A stretch of DNA of 64,000 nt from Flavivirga algicola (GCF_012910715.1 NZ_JABBHF010000008.1:62001-126000), one strand, 5' to 3'. Positions 36,231 to 45,865 are shown, counted from the first letter of the stretch. Notes: a model not told the origin generated them from the letters alone. Made by a program: numbers and translations.

Positions 36231-36390
36231 GAATTGATTTAAACTTTTTTGATTGAAGCGAAAAACAGCAATTTTACTCCCAAATGAAGACTTTTTTGAA
36301 TTGCATAGCATTGCTACGGAGTAATAAAAAGACAAAATGTGGGGATAAAAGAGAGTTTTGCAGCCAATTATAAAAAGTTTAAATCAATTC
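36231..36390. repeat. 160-bp element bounded by perfect 19-bp inverted repeats
   Basis: GAATTGATTTAAACTTTTT (36231-36249) and its exact reverse complement AAAAAGTTTAAATCAATTC (36372-36390) enclose 122 bases without a reading frame. Interior matches such as TTTTACTCC against GGAGTAATAAAA suggest a longer imperfect fold. No clear target-site duplication is seen. The 310-base spacer between the MocA-like gene and the YdeP-type gene holds nothing else I can name. A miniature transposable element or a large regulatory hairpin are the options. Confidence 0.65.
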
Positions 36391-36421
36391 AAAAATAGAA
36401 AATTGAACATAGCATAATTTT

Positions 36422-38719
36422 ATGAGTGCATCTCCAATAGATAAAGCCAATACACCAGAAGAATTTAAAAACTTAAAAGTCACGCAACCAGCTAAGAATA
36501 GTGGAGGTTTTAAGGCATTGAAATCGGCAGTTAATCATGCTTCAAAATACATAAAACCAGTTAACGCTCTAAAAATTTCAACTAAAATAAATCAAAAAGG
36601 AGGGTTTGATTGTCCAGGTTGTGCATGGCCAGATCCAGATGATGAACGCTCTTCTTTGGGTGAATATTGCGAAAATGGTATGAAAGCGATGTCGGAAGAG
36701 ATGCAAAAGAAAACGATTGATCGTGTGTTTTTTGCAAGCCATTCGGTCGAAGAACTTGCTAGATTATCTGATTTTGAAATAGGTAAGTCTGGACGCCTTT
36801 CCGAACCTATGTTTTTGGCAGAAGGCGCAACACATTACCAGCCTATATCATGGGACGCGGCCTTTAAAAAAGTAGGAGACCATTTAAATGCTTTAGATAA
36901 TCCAGACGAAGCGGTTTTTTATACATCGGGACGAACCACAAACGAAGCAGCCTTTTTGTATCAGTTGTTTGTTCGTGAATTTGGAACGGCCAATCTTCCA
37001 GACTGTTCTAATATGTGTCATGAAGCAAGTGGGAGTGCGCTTTCTGAGACCTTAGGTATAGGGAAAGGTTCTGTGACTTTAGATGATTTGTATAAGGCGG
37101 AATTGGTTATGGTTATAGGACAGAACCCAGGCACTAACCATCCAAGAATGCTTACGGCCTTGGAAAAATGTAAGAAGAATGGTGGAAAAATTATAGCCAT
37201 TAATCCCTTGCCTGAAGCAGGACTCATTAAATTCACGAATCCGCAAAGTCCGATTAAATTATTAACGGGGGGGACGAAACTAACCGATGTGTTTGTGCCT
37301 ATTACCATTAATGGCGATGTTGCTTTTATTAAGGCTATATTGATAAAATTATTAGAAAAAGAATCATTAGAAGGCAACGTATTCGATAAAGACTTTATTA
37401 ACGAACATACACATGGCTATGATGCTTTCATTTCAGACTTAAAGCAATTCGATTTTGATGAATGTTTGGCATTATCGGGTGTTTCTAAGGCTACTTTCAA
37501 TGATGTTTTTGATTTGGTTTTAAATAAGAAAAAGATTATTGTCTGTTGGGCTATGGGATTGACGCAGCATGAAAATGCGGTTGATAATATTAGAGAATTA
37601 GTTAATTTGTTATTATTAAAAGGGAGTATAGGAAAAGAAGGTGCTGGTACGTGTCCCGTTCGTGGACATTCTAACGTACAAGGGGATAGAACAGTTGGAA
37701 TTTGGGAAGCTGCTCCACAGGCCTTTTTAGATAAAATTGAAAGTAAATACGGTTTTAAACCAACAGCAAAGCATGGGTATTCCGTAATTGATGCTATTAA
37801 AGCCATGAACGAGGAAAAAGCCAAAGTGTTTTTTGGATTAGGAGGTAACTTTATTTCTGCAGTTCCAGATACCAATTATTCGGCACAAGGATTGGCTAAT
37901 TGTAATTTGACTGTGCACGTTAGTACCAAGTTAAATCGTTCGCATTTAGTTACAGGTAAAGAAGCCTTGATATTACCTTGTTTGGGCCGTGCAGAAAAAG
38001 ATTATCAAAAGACAGGAATACAAACCCAAAGTGTAGAAAATTCTATGGGTGTCGTATCGTCTACCAAAGGCATTTTAGAGCCTTGCTCAGATAAATTATT
38101 AAGTGAAGTTGCTGTAGTCTGTAACATTGCACATGCGACTTTAAAAGAACGTTCTAAAATAGATTGGCTGCAATATAAAGATAATTATAATCTGGTTCGT
38201 AATGATATTCAGGAAGTTGTAGACGGATTTCAGGATTACAATAAAAGGCTTAAACAACCCTCTGGTTTTTATCTGCCTAACGGTGCAAGGGTAAGACGTT
38301 TTAAAACAAAGACTGGTAAGGCGAATTTTTCCTTAAATAAATTGCCAGAGTGGAAACTTAAAGATTCAGAATTGGTTATGATGACTATACGTAGTCATGA
38401 TCAATTCAACACAACTATTTACGGTCTAAATGACAGATATCGAGGTGTTTTTAATGAAAGGCGCATCATTTTTATGAATCGAGAAGATATGAAAACAAGG
38501 AACCTAGAAGAGCATCAAGTTGTAGATTTAACTTCAGAATTCAATGGTAAAATTAGAAAAGCAAATAATTTTAAGGTGGTTGGTTACGATATTCCTAGAA
38601 ACTGTTGTGCTACCTATTTCCCCGAAGCTAACGTATTAGTGCCTATAGATAGTTATGCTCATACAGCCAAAACACCTGCATCTAAAAGTATTGTTATTAC
38701 AGTTGCGGCTCATGAATAG
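36422..38719 (+). CDS. FdhF/YdeP-family molybdopterin oxidoreductase
   Basis: The 765-residue protein matches the YdeP-type branch of the formate dehydrogenase superfamily: GGFDCPGCAWPDPDDERSSL near residue 60, AVFYTSGRTTNEAAFLYQLF, DCSNMCHEASGSALSETLGI around residue 195, and RGHSNVQGDRTVGIW near 415. The cofactor-ligand position is cysteine (NMC), not selenocysteine. The usual four-cysteine iron-sulfur pattern is reduced, as in this branch. E. coli YdeP affects acid resistance but its reaction is unknown. It opens the nitrate cluster, directly ahead of nirB. Confidence 0.9.
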   Translation: MSASPIDKANTPEEFKNLKVTQPAKNSGGFKALKSAVNHASKYIKPVNALKISTKINQKGGFDCPGCAWPDPDDERSSLGEYCENGMKAMSEEMQKKTIDRVFFASHSVEELARLSDFEIGKSGRLSEPMFLAEGATHYQPISWDAAFKKVGDHLNALDNPDEAVFYTSGRTTNEAAFLYQLFVREFGTANLPDCSNMCHEASGSALSETLGIGKGSVTLDDLYKAELVMVIGQNPGTNHPRMLTALEKCKKNGGKIIAINPLPEAGLIKFTNPQSPIKLLTGGTKLTDVFVPITINGDVAFIKAILIKLLEKESLEGNVFDKDFINEHTHGYDAFISDLKQFDFDECLALSGVSKATFNDVFDLVLNKKKIIVCWAMGLTQHENAVDNIRELVNLLLLKGSIGKEGAGTCPVRGHSNVQGDRTVGIWEAAPQAFLDKIESKYGFKPTAKHGYSVIDAIKAMNEEKAKVFFGLGGNFISAVPDTNYSAQGLANCNLTVHVSTKLNRSHLVTGKEALILPCLGRAEKDYQKTGIQTQSVENSMGVVSSTKGILEPCSDKLLSEVAVVCNIAHATLKERSKIDWLQYKDNYNLVRNDIQEVVDGFQDYNKRLKQPSGFYLPNGARVRRFKTKTGKANFSLNKLPEWKLKDSELVMMTIRSHDQFNTTIYGLNDRYRGVFNERRIIFMNREDMKTRNLEEHQVVDLTSEFNGKIRKANNFKVVGYDIPRNCCATYFPEANVLVPIDSYAHTAKTPASKSIVITVAAHE

Positions 38720-38836
38720 TATGTGTAATTCTAATACTGGTTTTTTGTCTTATAAATAATTATCTAGCTCGGAATTTGAGAAATCTTTAATAATTTGAAA
38801 TCAGCGTACAATTCACCCCATTTATGTATTAAAAAT

Positions 38837-38858
38837 TAAGTATAATTACTTAGTTTTG
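38837..38858 (+). promoter_or_regulatory. nirB promoter: palindrome over the -7 box
   Basis: TAAGTA-TAAT-TACTTA (38837-38852) is a perfect 6-4-6 dyad whose last two bases start the -7 box TAGTTTTG (38851-38858). There is no TTG at the -33 position. The same arrangement recurs before narK. The extended half-sites TTAAGTA and TACTTAG fit the NarL heptamer TACYYMT at six of seven positions, so the NarL-type regulator encoded in this cluster is a candidate binder. Confidence 0.75.
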
Positions 38859-38876
38859 TGGTTTAAATACGTAAAT

Positions 38877-41396
38877 ATGAAAAAAGTCATTGTAATCGGT
38901 AATGGTATGGTAGGTTATAAATTTTGTGAAAAATTTGTAGCTCAAGAAAGTTCAAAAGATTTTAAAATCACCATTTTTGGAGAAGAACCTAGACCTGCAT
39001 ATGATCGTGTTCATTTAAGTGAATTCTTTGATAATCAAGATGCTAAGGCTTTAGAAATGGCGCCTAGATCATGGTATGAAGAACAAGGTATCGAATTGAT
39101 TACAAATGAGCGTATTACAGATATTCACCGTTCATCAAAGAAAATCACTACTGCAAAAGATGTAAATTACAAATACGACTATTTAGTATTAGCCACAGGA
39201 TCGGTTCCTTTTGTGCCAAATATCAAAGGGATTGAGAAAAAAGGTGTTTTTGTTTATAGAACCATTGAAGATTTAGAGGCGATGCTTGCTTATGCAGAAG
39301 CTATTCAAAAAGGAAGAACGGGGACTGTAAAAGCAGCCGTTTTAGGTGGTGGACTTTTAGGATTAGAAGCAGCGAAAGCGGTTATGGATATGGGGCTAGA
39401 GCCACATGTCGTAGAATTTGCCCCTAAATTAATGCCTAGACAATTAGATAGACGATCTAGTAATGTATTACAAGAAAAGATAGAGTCCATAGGAATCAAT
39501 GTACACCTCTCTAAAGCTACAAATAAGATTTTAGGAGACGATGCCATTACGGGTATGGAATTTGGGGAGTACGATAAGATAGATGTTGAAATGTTAGTGA
39601 TTTCAGCAGGAATCAGACCTCGTGACGAACTGGGCAAAACATGTGATCTTGAAATGGGAACGCGAGGCGGTATTGTGGTAAATAACAAAATGCAAACTTC
39701 AGACCCAGAGATTTATGCTATTGGAGAAGTCGCTCTTTACAATAATATGATTTATGGATTGGTAGCCCCAGGTTATGATATGGCAGAGGTTGCTGTGAAC
39801 CAAATTTTAGGGAATGCCGATATAACTATGGCTGAAGATATCGATATGTCAACTAAATTGAAATTGATAGGCGTTGATGTGGCGAGTTACGGAGAACCTT
39901 TTATGCCAGTAGAAAAAGGGTATTCTATCGTTTTTGAAAATAAAACGAAAAACTTATATAAGCGTATTAATGTTAGTCATGATGGCAAAAAATTATTAGG
40001 AGGTATTTTGGTTGGTGATGCGTCCGACTATAATATGCTCCACCAGATTTACTTGAATGGATTACCAATTCCAGAAGATGCAGAAGAATTGATCGTTGGT
40101 GCCAGAGGTGAAGGAGAAGGAGGATTTGGCAGCGTGATGGATATCCCTGATGCTGCACAAGTGTGTTCTTGCGAAAGTGTTACGAAAGGTGATATTTGTA
40201 GTTCTATTACAGAAGGAGAATGTAATAATTTAGGAGATGTTATTGCTAAAACCAAAGCGACAACGGGTTGTGGTGGTTGTAAGCCCATGGTTGTTGATTT
40301 GGTTAACGAGTCCCTTAAATCGCTAGGAAAAGAGGTTAAAGAAACCATTTGTGAGCACTTCGATTTTAACAGACAGGAACTTTACGACTTAATAAAAATA
40401 AATAAGGTAAAAGATTATCAGGGGGCTTTAAACTTATTTGGTGAAGGTCATGGTTGTGAAATTTGTAAGCCATTAATAGCTTCAATATTTGCAAGTATTA
40501 CCATGGAAACACCTAACCGCCAGGTTGGTATTCAAGATACAAACGATCGCTTTTTGGCTAACATTCAAAGAAACGGAACTTACTCTGTAGTGCCAAGAAT
40601 AGCAGGTGGGGAAATTACTCCAGATAAACTAATTGTTATTGGTCAGGTCGCTAAAAAATACGATTTATATACAAAAGTAACTGGAGGTCAGCGTATTGAT
40701 TTATTTGGTGCGCAATTGCATCAACTGCCACTTATTTGGAAAGAACTTATTGATGCTGGGTTTGAAAGTGGTCATGCCTATGGTAAATCATTACGTACTG
40801 TAAAAAGTTGTGTAGGTTCTACCTGGTGCCGTTATGGTATGCACGAAAGTGTTACGTTTGCCATAGACATTGAAAACCGTTATAGAGGATTGCGTTCACC
40901 ACATAAATTAAAAGGTGGGGTATCGGGTTGTATTCGAGAATGTGCTGAGGCAAGAGGAAAAGATTTTGGATTGATTGCTGTTGAAGGTGGATGGAATTTA
41001 TACGTGTGTGGAAATGGTGGTGCGACTCCAAAACATGCTGTATTATTTGCAGAGCAATTAGATGATGCAACAGCTATTAAATACTTAGATAGATTTTTAA
41101 TGTTCTATATACGCACGGCAGGTCCATTGGTAAGAACAGCGCCTTGGTTAGATAAGCTAGAAGGAGGTATTGAATACTTAAAACAGGTCGTTATTGAAGA
41201 TTCCCTAGGGATTGCTGAAGAATTGGAACTGGAAATGCAAGGTTTGGTTAATAAGTATGAGTGTGAGTGGAAACAAGCGATTGAAAACCCAGAAATGATG
41301 AAGCGTTTTAAACATTTCGTTAACTCTGATGATACAGACGATAACTTGGTTTTTGTACCGATGCGTGATCAAAAAATGCCAAAAGCTTGGAATTAA
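38877..41396 (+). CDS. nirB: NAD(P)H nitrite reductase, large subunit
   Basis: The start chosen is ATG 38877 (MKKVIVIGNGMVGYKF), 18 bases past the promoter; an upstream frame start at 38856 overlaps the -7 box. The 839-residue enzyme has an FAD/NAD reductase part (1-400), two BFD-type [2Fe-2S] segments (CSCESVTKGD with TGCGGCKPMV, and the second near 490-550), then the sirohaem domain with CVGSTWC (about 645-651) and SGCIRECAEA. All cluster ligands are present. It reduces nitrite to ammonium in the cytoplasm, with nirD 126 bases downstream. Confidence 0.97.
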   Translation: MKKVIVIGNGMVGYKFCEKFVAQESSKDFKITIFGEEPRPAYDRVHLSEFFDNQDAKALEMAPRSWYEEQGIELITNERITDIHRSSKKITTAKDVNYKYDYLVLATGSVPFVPNIKGIEKKGVFVYRTIEDLEAMLAYAEAIQKGRTGTVKAAVLGGGLLGLEAAKAVMDMGLEPHVVEFAPKLMPRQLDRRSSNVLQEKIESIGINVHLSKATNKILGDDAITGMEFGEYDKIDVEMLVISAGIRPRDELGKTCDLEMGTRGGIVVNNKMQTSDPEIYAIGEVALYNNMIYGLVAPGYDMAEVAVNQILGNADITMAEDIDMSTKLKLIGVDVASYGEPFMPVEKGYSIVFENKTKNLYKRINVSHDGKKLLGGILVGDASDYNMLHQIYLNGLPIPEDAEELIVGARGEGEGGFGSVMDIPDAAQVCSCESVTKGDICSSITEGECNNLGDVIAKTKATTGCGGCKPMVVDLVNESLKSLGKEVKETICEHFDFNRQELYDLIKINKVKDYQGALNLFGEGHGCEICKPLIASIFASITMETPNRQVGIQDTNDRFLANIQRNGTYSVVPRIAGGEITPDKLIVIGQVAKKYDLYTKVTGGQRIDLFGAQLHQLPLIWKELIDAGFESGHAYGKSLRTVKSCVGSTWCRYGMHESVTFAIDIENRYRGLRSPHKLKGGVSGCIRECAEARGKDFGLIAVEGGWNLYVCGNGGATPKHAVLFAEQLDDATAIKYLDRFLMFYIRTAGPLVRTAPWLDKLEGGIEYLKQVVIEDSLGIAEELELEMQGLVNKYECEWKQAIENPEMMKRFKHFVNSDDTDDNLVFVPMRDQKMPKAWN

Positions 41397-41522
41397 TATT
41401 AAAGAAGGGATAGGAATAGAGTGCCGTTACGAAGAAATACAATGTTGTAACCTTATAAATGGGAAAAAGCATTGATATTCATTCAGACTAAATAATTTGA
41501 TTAAAATAATTTTTTATATAAC

Positions 41523-41900
41523 ATGCAAAACATATTAGAACAATACCAATCGGTTTCAGAAGATAGTGTAAGTACATGGTTTAGAGTTGGAGAAGTGTCC
41601 GATTTTCCAGAAAATAGTGGCGCCTGTATTAAATATAAAACGAAACAAATAGCGGTTTATAATTTTACGAGAACATCGAAATGGTATGCCACACAAAATT
41701 TATGCCCGCATAAAATGGAAATGGTGTTGTCGCTTGGTATGATAGGAGATAAAGATGATATTCCTAAAGTAGCCTGTCCGATGCATAAAAAGAATTTTTC
41801 CTTAGAAGATGGATCTAATCTTGCAGGAGAAGATTTAAAAATAGCAACCTACCCTGTTAAGATTGAAGACGGAAATGTGTATATTGGCTTTGCAGATTGA
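41523..41900 (+). CDS. nirD: Nitrite reductase small subunit, Rieske type
   Basis: The 125-residue protein has a NirD-type Rieske fold with CPH (NLCPHKMEMVLSLG) and CPMHKKNFSLEDG, giving the Cys-His pairs. It completes the NirBD nitrite reductase. It is encoded after nirB and before the DUF4202 gene on the same strand. Confidence 0.93.
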   Translation: MQNILEQYQSVSEDSVSTWFRVGEVSDFPENSGACIKYKTKQIAVYNFTRTSKWYATQNLCPHKMEMVLSLGMIGDKDDIPKVACPMHKKNFSLEDGSNLAGEDLKIATYPVKIEDGNVYIGFAD

Positions 41901-41968
41901 TGAACTAATCTTAACTTTTCGCCCTAAAAGCAAAAGTTAACCATTGTTCAAAACAACTATTACACAAA

Positions 41969-42553
41969 ATGAAGCCAACAAGATTTGAAACCACTATAGC
42001 ATTAATAGATAAAAAAAACTCAGAAGACATAAATACATACCATGTGTTTGGCTTAGACTATCCAAAGGAGTTGTTGTACTCTCAACGTATGTCTCGAAAA
42101 TTACTGCAGTTTAATCCAAATGCTTCTAGAGCTCTTCAAATAGCAGCACGTGCGCAGCACATTTGTCGATGGAAAATAGCTAGAGATGAATATCCTATGG
42201 ACCGAGTAGGTTATTTAAAATGGCGAGAAACACTAAAGAAAATGCATGTAGAGTATACTTCCGAAATTCTTAAACAGGTAGGATACGATACTCAATTTAT
42301 AGACAGGGTATCTTTATTGATAAACAAAAAACTCATCAAAAAAAACGAGGAATCTCAAATCTTAGAGGACACCGTATGTTTAGTTTTCTTAGATTATTAT
42401 TTTGAAGAGTTTGCAGCTAAGCATGACGATGAAAAGGTTATCGATATTCTAAAAAAAACCTGGGTTAAAATGTCCGACAAGGGCCATGAAGCAGCCTTGC
42501 AACTTAACTTTTCAGATAAAAGTTTATCTTTAATAAAGCAGGCGATTGATTAA
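41969..42553 (+). CDS. DUF4202 family protein
   Basis: The 194-residue protein matches DUF4202, with YSQRMSRKLLQFNPNASRAL, AARAQHICRWKIARDEYPMD, KWRETLKKMH and a later VCLVFLDYYFEEFAAKH. The H and D/E positions resemble an HD-like metal site, but no activity is established. The family is known to me mainly from nitrate and nitrite assimilation loci, and here it sits between nirD and the sensor kinase, 11 bases before the latter. Confidence 0.88.
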   Translation: MKPTRFETTIALIDKKNSEDINTYHVFGLDYPKELLYSQRMSRKLLQFNPNASRALQIAARAQHICRWKIARDEYPMDRVGYLKWRETLKKMHVEYTSEILKQVGYDTQFIDRVSLLINKKLIKKNEESQILEDTVCLVFLDYYFEEFAAKHDDEKVIDILKKTWVKMSDKGHEAALQLNFSDKSLSLIKQAID

Positions 42554-42564
42554 TTCTTAATAAC

Positions 42565-44379
42565 ATGACTAAAAACGGTAATTCTTTAGATCAACGTACG
42601 TTTGATAAACTAAGCCGTTTGTATATTATTGCGTTAAGTGCCATCGCACTTTCAGTTGTTATTAGCCAAATTCTTATTAGAAAGCATTTAAATGCCCAAC
42701 AGAATGATTCTACGGTTATTAATGTTGCCGGTAGACAGCGTATGCTAAGTCAGAAATTAACAAAAGAAGTGTTGTTGATTTCTATAGAAAATGACTTAAG
42801 AGAACGATTAAAATTAAAAAAAGCGTTTAAAAATACGTTTCAATTATGGGAGTCGTCACATTATGCACTACAAGAGGGAAGCGACAGCCTTGATTTACCA
42901 GGCAATAACAGTGAAGTTATTTTAGGCATGTTTAAGGATATTAGTGGATCGTTCAATGCTTTAAATAAAGCAGCTATTTCAATTGTAAAAAAGATTGAAA
43001 ATGATTCAACAGTGTCAACTTCAACATTTACAGAAGAATTAAAGGTCATCCAGAAAAATGAAGGAGCGTTTTTATTGAAAATGGATCAAATTGTAAATCA
43101 ATTTGATTTAGAAGCCGAAGAAAAAGTAGCGTGGTTGCGTAACTTAGAAATGGTGCTAATGGCCATAACTCTATTGCTATTACTTGGCGAGTTCCTCCTC
43201 ATTTTCTGGCCAGCGGCTAAAACCGTAAAAAATAGCCTTTCCGAATTATTGGAAGCAGAGAAGCGAGCTAAAAAAATGGCTTTTGATGCTGATGTATTAA
43301 GTGAAGCTAAGGAAAAATCAATAAAAGAATTACGTGCCTTGAGCCATGCTATGGACGAAACCTTATTATTTGCTCGTATTACTCCCGATGGGATTGTTAC
43401 GCATATGGGTAATAAATTTTCTCGCTTATTTAAGTTTAGCAAATTCAATACCAATGCGATTTTTTCTGAAGTGTTGTCGATTCATGAAAATGAACAAACT
43501 ATCATAGATGATATCGTTTCAAAACATAAGAAAACTGGGTGGCAAGGAGAGGTTAAAGCTACAACAAAAGAAAATGTCGAAGTGTGGCTGGAAATGTCAA
43601 TTATCCCTTTTAGTCCTACCGACGATAAATCGGAATTATTAATTATAGCTTCAGAAATAACTTCAAAAAAAGCAGGTCAAATTGAAATAGAACGGTTGAC
43701 TAAAGCCAGTTTTGAAGAGAAAATGAATCAACAAAAAACCATTTCCAGTAAGATTATTGAAAATCAGGAAAAGGAACAAAATCGTATCGCAAAGGATGTA
43801 CACGATGGTATAGGACAAATGCTCACAGGGCTAAAATATAATCTGGAAAGTATAGATATAAGTGATATTGATAAAACAGCAGTAAAGATTGAGCATTTAA
43901 AAGAACTAACGTCCAATATTATTAAAGGTGTAAGGACAGCGACGTTTAATTTAACGCCGCCAGAGTTAGCCGATTATGGTATAGTACCTGCTATAACAAA
44001 GCTTACGCAAGAACTTTCAAAGCTTACAGGAAAAGATATTGTACTTTATAATAAAACAGACTTTGCCGAGCGATTGGATTCTCTTGCAGAAATTAATATT
44101 TATAGAATTGTACAAGAAGCTATAAATAATGCTATCAAATATGCAGACTCTACACACATTTTAGTGTCGTTATCACATAGTAAAAATATTTTGAGTATTG
44201 TGGTTGATGATGATGGCAAAGGTTTCGACCCTAAAAAGGTTAAAAATATAAAAACAGGAGAAGGCGGCATGGGAATGACCTTTATGAAGGAGCGTATAAA
44301 ATATATTAATGGTCGATTATTTCTTAATTCTGAAAAAAATAAAGGAACAAGGGTTACCTTGAATATCCCGTTGTCCTAG
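42565..44379 (+). CDS. PilJ-domain sensor histidine kinase, NarX-like
   Basis: The 604-residue protein has TM1 (about 17-36), a periplasmic PilJ-type domain (about 40-185) containing NVAGRQRMLSQKLTKEVLL, TM2 (about 190-215), a PAS-like domain (about 255-360), a HisKA_3 dimerisation helix with RIAKDVHDGIGQMLTGLKYN (histidine about 413) and an HATPase domain (IYRIVQEAINNAIKYA, GEGGMGMTFMKER). The AGRQRMLSQ segment resembles the nitrate-sensing P-box of NarX. Encoded among nitrite and nitrate genes with a LuxR/NarL-type regulator, it is probably the nitrate or nitrite sensor. Confidence 0.9.
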   Translation: MTKNGNSLDQRTFDKLSRLYIIALSAIALSVVISQILIRKHLNAQQNDSTVINVAGRQRMLSQKLTKEVLLISIENDLRERLKLKKAFKNTFQLWESSHYALQEGSDSLDLPGNNSEVILGMFKDISGSFNALNKAAISIVKKIENDSTVSTSTFTEELKVIQKNEGAFLLKMDQIVNQFDLEAEEKVAWLRNLEMVLMAITLLLLLGEFLLIFWPAAKTVKNSLSELLEAEKRAKKMAFDADVLSEAKEKSIKELRALSHAMDETLLFARITPDGIVTHMGNKFSRLFKFSKFNTNAIFSEVLSIHENEQTIIDDIVSKHKKTGWQGEVKATTKENVEVWLEMSIIPFSPTDDKSELLIIASEITSKKAGQIEIERLTKASFEEKMNQQKTISSKIIENQEKEQNRIAKDVHDGIGQMLTGLKYNLESIDISDIDKTAVKIEHLKELTSNIIKGVRTATFNLTPPELADYGIVPAITKLTQELSKLTGKDIVLYNKTDFAERLDSLAEINIYRIVQEAINNAIKYADSTHILVSLSHSKNILSIVVDDDGKGFDPKKVKNIKTGEGGMGMTFMKERIKYINGRLFLNSEKNKGTRVTLNIPLS

Positions 44380-44396
44380 TTTGAAATTATTTAAAT

Positions 44397-44786
44397 ATGA
44401 AAAAAAAATTAATAAGTTCTGGTTCTACTTTTGAAGCCAATATTGGTTATTCCAGAGCTGTAGTACAAGACAACTGGGTATTTGTATCTGGAACAACAGG
44501 TTATAATTATGAAACTATGACCATTAGTAACGATGTAGTTGAACAAACCGAACAATGTCTGATTAATATAAAAAATACACTAGAGCAGGCAGATGCAAGT
44601 TTATTAGATGTAGTAAGAGTGACTTATATTTTACCAGATGCCAATGTATTTGAATCTTGTTGGCCTGTATTAAGAAAATACTTTGGAGAGATTAAACCAG
44701 CTGCGACCATGTTTTCGGCAGCACTGGCAGATAAAAAGATGAAAATTGAAATTCAAGTAACTGCTTTAAAATCAGAAAATAAGTAG
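44397..44786 (+). CDS. RidA (YjgF/YER057c) family protein
   Basis: The 129-residue protein has the RidA pattern: YSRAVVQDNWVFVSGTTGYN, QTEQCLINIKNTLEQADASL, VVRVTYILPDANVFE and PAATMFSAAL. Family members hydrolyse reactive enamines and imines; the arginine of the catalytic site is not in the usual R-x-E spot, so catalysis is not assured. It sits between the kinase and regulator genes, an odd place for RidA. Confidence 0.9.
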   Translation: MKKKLISSGSTFEANIGYSRAVVQDNWVFVSGTTGYNYETMTISNDVVEQTEQCLINIKNTLEQADASLLDVVRVTYILPDANVFESCWPVLRKYFGEIKPAATMFSAALADKKMKIEIQVTALKSENK

Positions 44787-44834
44787 TATTACTTAAAATT
44801 GTTATTTTTGTTCTTGAATTCAAGCATATAGGAT

Positions 44835-45488
44835 ATGATCAACGTAGTTTTAGCAGATGACCATGAGTTAGTAAGGGACGGTATAAAAGCACTTTTAGAA
44901 GACCAACAGGATATAGTAGTCATAGACGAAGCATCCAATGGTAAGGAAGCTTTAGACGTTTTAGAGCGTACCAATCCAGATTTGTTAATTGTAGATATCA
45001 GAATGCCAGAACTTAATGGTATTGAGGTGGTTACAGAGGTTTCCAAAAAACATAAAAATGTAAAGACTTTGGTATTGTCTATGCACGATTCAGAAGAATA
45101 TGTCGTTCAAGCTATTCAAGCAGGAGCCGATGGTTATTTGCTAAAAGGAGCCAGTAAAGATGAGTTTTTAAAAGCTTTGACCAAAGTAGCATCTGGCGGT
45201 AAGTATTTTACAGGCGATGTATCTGCAATCATTATGAACAATTTTGTGAATGGAAATGTTGCAACTGCTCCGAAGAAAGAACCTGTAGCAGATCCGTTCA
45301 ACCTTACCAAAAGAGAAAAACAAATACTTAGTTTAGTATTGCAGCTTAAAAACAATAAAGTAATTGCTGAAGAATTACAGATTAGTAAACGCACCGCCGA
45401 AGTACATCGTTTTAATTTAATGAAAAAACTAGATGTGAAAAATATTATGGAATTAAGTAATAAGGCTAAGGAGTATCAACTTATTTAA
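44835..45488 (+). CDS. NarL/FixJ-family response regulator
   Basis: The 217-residue protein has a receiver (DDH at 8-10, phosphoacceptor aspartate 54 in LLIVDIRMPE, lysine in LLKGA) and a LuxR-type helix-turn-helix (LTKREKQILSLVLQLKNNKV, ISKRTAEVHRFNLMKKL). It is the natural partner of the PilJ-type kinase two genes upstream. It may bind the shared palindrome before nirB and narK. Confidence 0.95.
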   Translation: MINVVLADDHELVRDGIKALLEDQQDIVVIDEASNGKEALDVLERTNPDLLIVDIRMPELNGIEVVTEVSKKHKNVKTLVLSMHDSEEYVVQAIQAGADGYLLKGASKDEFLKALTKVASGGKYFTGDVSAIIMNNFVNGNVATAPKKEPVADPFNLTKREKQILSLVLQLKNNKVIAEELQISKRTAEVHRFNLMKKLDVKNIMELSNKAKEYQLI

Positions 45489-45843
45489 TTTTTAAATCAA
45501 AAAACTGGTTTTTTAGTTTGCTGTTTAAATTTCGACGTTAGGAGAAATCACATTTTAACAGCTCAAATATAAATGATGTAGTTGTTGACACATGCACACG
45601 TTCGATATGATGTTTGATAGATCTTTTCGGTATCTGTCTGAAGGATAGCTCGTTTCAAGAAGTGTCATTTTTATACTACGTATTTTTTTGGATTTTAGCC
45701 TATAGATTCCAAAAAACAGAATCAAACAAAATCATAAAAATCTTATAAATTTCACCTTCTATTTTATCAAATCCTTAAAATCAATAATACTTAATTATTA
45801 ATCTGATATTTATTTAAAATTACGTATTTAAGTGTTTTTAAAT
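45489..45843. other. Spacer upstream of the narK promoter
   Basis: About 350 AT-rich bases. A small hairpin (AAAAAAC-TG-GTTTTTT) just after the regulator gene may end transcription. A denser stretch at about 45535-45690 (including ATCTGTCTGAAGGATAGCTC) looks like degraded repeat sequence, but I cannot assign it. Confidence 0.4.
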
Positions 45844-45865
45844 TAAGTAAAAATACTTAGTTTTG
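45844..45865 (+). promoter_or_regulatory. narK promoter: same palindrome over the -7 box
   Basis: TAAGTA-AAAA-TACTTA (45844-45859) overlaps TAGTTTTG (45858-45865) by two bases exactly as at nirB, and 23 bases separate the box from the ATG (18 at nirB). No TTG is found at -33. Only the four spacer bases differ in part between the two dyads. Confidence 0.75.

Noticed and set aside
36422-38719. Calling the YdeP-type gene a formate dehydrogenase with selenocysteine
   Set aside because: There is no in-frame TGA, the ligand position is cysteine, and the YdeP branch has no shown formate activity.
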